Of a DNA stretch of 35,212 bases, positions 32,864-35,212 are shown piece after piece. Made by a program: the position numbers and the translations under genes. Position 1 is the stretch's first letter. Each line of letters begins with the position of its first letter. The stretch lies in the NCBI GenBank assembly GCA_000431275.1, contig HF989213.1, forward strand, positions 1-35,212. Direction: 5' to 3'. Origin of the DNA: Prevotella sp. CAG:755 (lineage in GTDB: Bacteria; Bacteroidota; Bacteroidia; Bacteroidales; Bacteroidaceae). Below the pieces are notes generated by a model. That model did not search any database, was not told the DNA's origin, and saw nothing but the letters and a program-made list of their open reading frames with translations.

Positions 32864-33780
32864 TGTCCCCCATTACCGAAACATATTACGAGGTGGGCGG
32901 TTTCCCGTTCGCGGTGGCGCTTCCGGCGCCGCTGCGCGCGTCGTCGCTTCTCCCGTCGTTCTCCCCGTTCCAGTGCCCGCCGGCGTGCGCTCCGCTGTTC
33001 GTCCTGTCCTGCCCGGCCACCCCCGCCCCGGCGGTGCCGCCCGGCAGCGTGGCGCTTGAGGAGCAGCGCAACGACCTTGGGCGCACGCTCCTGCTCTCCC
33101 TCCCGGGCGGTGGCTACCGGGTGGAGCTTTCGGCTCCCGGCGGCAGCCGGCTCCACGTGCTCCACGCCGACGGCGTTTTCCGCCGTTGCCTTGCCTGGCT
33201 CGACCCGTCCGACTCGCAGTGCGGGGCCGCGCTCAGTTCGTTGCTCCGCGTGTGCTACTCGCAGTCGGTCCTGCTCTCCGGCGGGGTGTCGGTGCATGCC
33301 TCCTGCGTGGTGCGCGGCGGCCTTGCCTACCTGTTCATGGGCCCGAGCGGCACGGGCAAGAGCACGCACTCGCGCCAGTGGCTCCGCGCCTTCCCGGGCA
33401 CGTGGCTGCTGAACGACGACAACCCGGTGTTGCGCGTGGAGGGCGGGCATGCCTTGGTCTACGGCAGCCCTTGGAGCGGCAAGACGGCGTGCTACCGCGC
33501 CAGCCGGGTTCCTGTGGGCGGCCTGGTGCGCCTGCGCCAGGGTGCTTCCAACACGTTCCGCCCCTGCCGCGGTGTCGACGCGTTCTCGGCGGTCCTCCCC
33601 GGGTGCTCGTTCATCCGCCAGGACGCCCTCCTGCGCGAGGGGCTCTACGACACGCTCTCCCGGCTGTCTTCGCTGGTGCCCGTGGGGCGCCTGTCGTGCC
33701 TGCCGGACGAGGCTTCGGCGCGGGTGTGCCTGTCGGGGCTTGAAGAAGAAATGAACAACCAAACCGAAAAAGAAATATGA
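32863..33780 (+). CDS. HprK-like P-loop kinase
   Basis: The 305-aa protein resembles the C-terminal half of HPr kinase/phosphorylase. It has 'SVHASCVVRGGLAYLFMG' with His145, the Walker A loop 'GPSGTGKST' (160-168), 'WLLNDDNPVLR' with the Asp185-Asp186 pair, and 'YGSPWSGK' (200-207). The HPr-specific N-terminal domain is replaced by an unrelated ~130 residues, and no HPr partner is visible. Homologous kinases in lasso-peptide clusters (paeninodin type) phosphorylate a peptide serine. Here the enzyme is coupled to the PqqD-like and nucleotidyltransferase genes and, by ATGA, to the Wza-like gene. Substrate unknown: sugar, peptide or export protein are all possible. Confidence 0.82.
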   Translation: MSPITETYYEVGGFPFAVALPAPLRASSLLPSFSPFQCPPACAPLFVLSCPATPAPAVPPGSVALEEQRNDLGRTLLLSLPGGGYRVELSAPGGSRLHVLHADGVFRRCLAWLDPSDSQCGAALSSLLRVCYSQSVLLSGGVSVHASCVVRGGLAYLFMGPSGTGKSTHSRQWLRAFPGTWLLNDDNPVLRVEGGHALVYGSPWSGKTACYRASRVPVGGLVRLRQGASNTFRPCRGVDAFSAVLPGCSFIRQDALLREGLYDTLSRLSSLVPVGRLSCLPDEASARVCLSGLEEEMNNQTEKEI

Positions 33781-34580
33781 GAAAGAAACAGACCCTCCTG
33801 GCCGGGCTACTCCTGTCAGGTGTCTTGCTGCTGTCGGCGTCCTGCGCCTCGCGGCAGCGCTTCGTGTACGTGAACGACATGGTTCCCGGCATGGGCTACG
33901 CCTTCGACGTCCACCACGAGGCAGTGGTGCACGCCGACGACCGGCTCGGCATCACGGTGGCTTGCAAGAACCCCGAACTCGCCCTCCCCTTCAACATCCA
34001 CAGCGGCAGTTTCCGCGTGGGGGCCGACGGCGAGGTGTCCGCGCCGTCCGGATCCCAGCCCTCGGACCAGGGCTACCGTGTGGATGCCGACGGCTACATC
34101 GACTTCCCGATCCTTGGCCGCCTCCACGTCGAGGGGCTCCGCGTGAGCGAGGTGACGTCGCTCATCCGGCAGAAGATCATCTCGGGCAACTACATCAAGG
34201 ACCCCCTCGTGTCGCTTGAATTCCTGAACTTCCGCTACACCGTGCTCGGGGCGGTGTCGCGCAACGGTACGTTCACGGTGGAAGGCGACCGCGTGACCCT
34301 CTTGGAGGCCATCGCCAACGCGGGCAACCTCTCGGCCAGCGCCGACATGGGGCGCGTGACGGTGATCCGCGAGGAGGGCGGCGCGCGCAAGCAGTACGTG
34401 CACGACCTGCGTTCGACGGACATCTTCAAGTCGCCCTGCTACTACCTGCAACAGAACGACATCGTCTACGTCGAGCCCAAATACCGCCGCAAGTCGGCCG
34501 AGGATCGCGGCTGGCAGATCAGCGCGACGCTCATCTCGCTGGCCTCGCTGGGCGTGTCGCTGATCTGGGCGTTGAAGTAA
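33777..34580 (+). CDS. Polysaccharide export outer-membrane lipoprotein (Wza-like)
   Basis: The 267-aa protein has a lipoprotein signal with Cys23 in 'LLSASC'. The polysaccharide-export domain follows ('HADDRLGITVACKNPEL', 'YRVDADGYIDFPILGRLHVE' and 'ISGNYIKDPLVSLEFLNFRY'). Next come an SLBB-like domain ('VLGAVSRNGTFTVEGDRVTL') and a C-terminal hydrophobic helix (about 248-267, 'ISATLISLASLGVSLIWALK'), corresponding to the Wza outer-membrane helix. It forms the outer-membrane channel for export. The start overlaps the HprK-like stop (ATGA), linking the triad to export in expression. Confidence 0.95.
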   Translation: MRKKQTLLAGLLLSGVLLLSASCASRQRFVYVNDMVPGMGYAFDVHHEAVVHADDRLGITVACKNPELALPFNIHSGSFRVGADGEVSAPSGSQPSDQGYRVDADGYIDFPILGRLHVEGLRVSEVTSLIRQKIISGNYIKDPLVSLEFLNFRYTVLGAVSRNGTFTVEGDRVTLLEAIANAGNLSASADMGRVTVIREEGGARKQYVHDLRSTDIFKSPCYYLQQNDIVYVEPKYRRKSAEDRGWQISATLISLASLGVSLIWALK

Positions 34581-34602
34581 CCTGCGCGCACATATATAAA
34601 TA

Positions 34603-34642
34603 CCCGGCATGATGCCCCGCGCATGCGTGGGGACATGCCGGG
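34603..34642 (+). promoter_or_regulatory. Two-part hairpin between the Wza-like and Wzc-like genes
   Basis: The outer stem is CCCGGCAT (34603-34610) with ATGCCGGG (34635-34642). Inside it is a second stem CCCCGC (34615-34620) with GTGGGG (34627-34632), including one G-U pair, with a six-base loop GCATGC. No T-run follows, so it is more likely an attenuating, mRNA-stabilising or processing structure than a full terminator. It accounts for most of the 102-bp gap, the largest gap in the locus after 9.1 kb. Confidence 0.6.
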
Positions 34643-34682
34643 AGCAATCAAAACAGAGAAGAACGAACGAAACGAAAGACAC

Positions 34683-35212
34683 ATGCAAACGAACGAGACA
34701 ACGCCCATGAAGGGCGAGCAGGGCGTGAACCTTGCCGACGTGTTCCTCTACCTGGCCTCGAAGTGGAAGTGGTTCCTCTTGTCGGTGGCCGTTCTCGGCG
34801 GGCTGTCGTGGTACCATTGGGCGAAGTCGCCCCTTGTCTACTACCGGTCAGCGACGGTGATCATCAAGGATCCCTCGAGCAAGACGTCGACGGCCGGGCT
34901 TGACCGCTTTGACAACTTCATCAACAAGGTCAACGTGGCCAACGAGATATTGCAGTTCCGCTCGAAGCGGTTGATGCGCGAGGTGGTCACGCGTCTCCAT
35001 GCCGACGTGAGCTACACGGTCCAGGACGGGCTGCGCCGCACGGAGCTCTACACCTCGTCGCCCGTGGCCGTGCGCTTCCCCGACGCAAGCCCGGAGCAAT
35101 CCCTCGGGCTGACGGTGACGGCGAAGGACAAGGGGCACGTCCAACTGGGCGGTTTCCAAGGCTTCGGCCCGTCTGCCGAAGGCCGCAGCCTGACGGTGCG
35201 TCTGGGCGACAC
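34683..35212 (+). CDS. Wzc-like chain-length determinant/co-polymerase, 5' part only
   Basis: The first 176 codons are present and the frame is open at the window edge. The N-terminus has a short cytoplasmic lead ('EQGVNLADVFLYLASKWKW'), one membrane helix (about 28-45, 'FLLSVAVLGGLSWYHW') and the start of a Wzz-type periplasmic domain ('YRSATVIIKDPSSKT', 'NEILQFRSKRLMREVV'). In Bacteroidota such proteins usually end in a tyrosine autokinase domain that controls chain length and works with the Wza channel. That part lies outside the window and cannot be confirmed. Confidence 0.88.
   Translation, partial: MQTNETTPMKGEQGVNLADVFLYLASKWKWFLLSVAVLGGLSWYHWAKSPLVYYRSATVIIKDPSSKTSTAGLDRFDNFINKVNVANEILQFRSKRLMREVVTRLHADVSYTVQDGLRRTELYTSSPVAVRFPDASPEQSLGLTVTAKDKGHVQLGGFQGFGPSAEGRSLTVRLGD

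Noticed and set aside
31393..33780. A complete lasso-peptide biosynthetic cluster
   Set aside because: PqqD-like, nucleotidyltransferase and HprK-like genes are present, but no asparagine-synthetase-like cyclase, leader peptidase or precursor reading frame is visible.
1..35212. CRISPR arrays, tRNA or rRNA genes, insertion sequences
   Set aside because: No regularly spaced repeats, cloverleaf-like segments or transposase reading frames were recognised.

Overview
The window looks like the chromosome of a high-GC member of the Bacteroidales. The evidence is a Bacteroidota-type OmpA lipoprotein, a carboxypeptidase-D-regulatory/TonB-type outer-membrane barrel protein, a UpxY-like (NusG-related) antiterminator at the head of a polysaccharide locus, a HAD protein resembling B. 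thetaiotaomicron BT0820 (recalled, not searched), and -7 boxes of the Bacteroidota form TAnnTTTG. The genus cannot be named from the sequence alone.

Region 1 (1-5.85 kb) is chromosomal flank. On the minus strand are efp and an OmpA-family lipoprotein, each followed by a strong hairpin terminator. On the plus strand are a small two-helix membrane protein, an M15 peptidase (a holin/endolysin-like pair) and a large outer-membrane barrel protein. A two-base slip in a GT repeat removes the barrel protein's normal C-terminal strand.

Region 2 (5.85-35.2 kb) is a Wzx/Wzy-type capsule or exopolysaccharide locus, all on the plus strand, and it runs off the right edge. A leader with hairpins and direct repeats precedes a UpxY-like antiterminator with an unusual C-terminal extension. 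Then come a HAD phosphatase-like protein, an acyltransferase, a truncated flippase remnant and an intact flippase. Next is a possible amino-sugar cassette (DegT-type aminotransferase, two ATP-grasp ligases, GNAT acetyltransferase). A long glycosyltransferase block follows (GT2, GT4, GT14 and GT32-like, plus two poorly classified), with a pyruvyl transferase, UDP-galactopyranose mutase and a Wzy-like polymerase. The block ends with the initiating sugar-phosphate transferase, then the export genes (Wza-like lipoprotein, Wzc-like co-polymerase, the latter partial).

Between the initiating transferase and the Wza-like gene sits a tightly coupled triad: a PqqD-like protein, a nucleotidyltransferase-fold protein and an HprK-like P-loop kinase. 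These three families are known from lasso-peptide clusters, but no peptide precursor, leader peptidase or cyclase is visible here. This is the best candidate for an undescribed system in the window.

The locus is mosaic. Base composition drops sharply between about 13.9 and 17.6 kb and rises to extreme GC after about 28.3 kb. Four genes are broken or are remnants: the outer-membrane barrel tail, a flippase N-terminus, an acyltransferase C-terminus and a frameshifted GT2. Most intact genes overlap or nearly touch, which suggests one long operon of the kind that needs processive antitermination.
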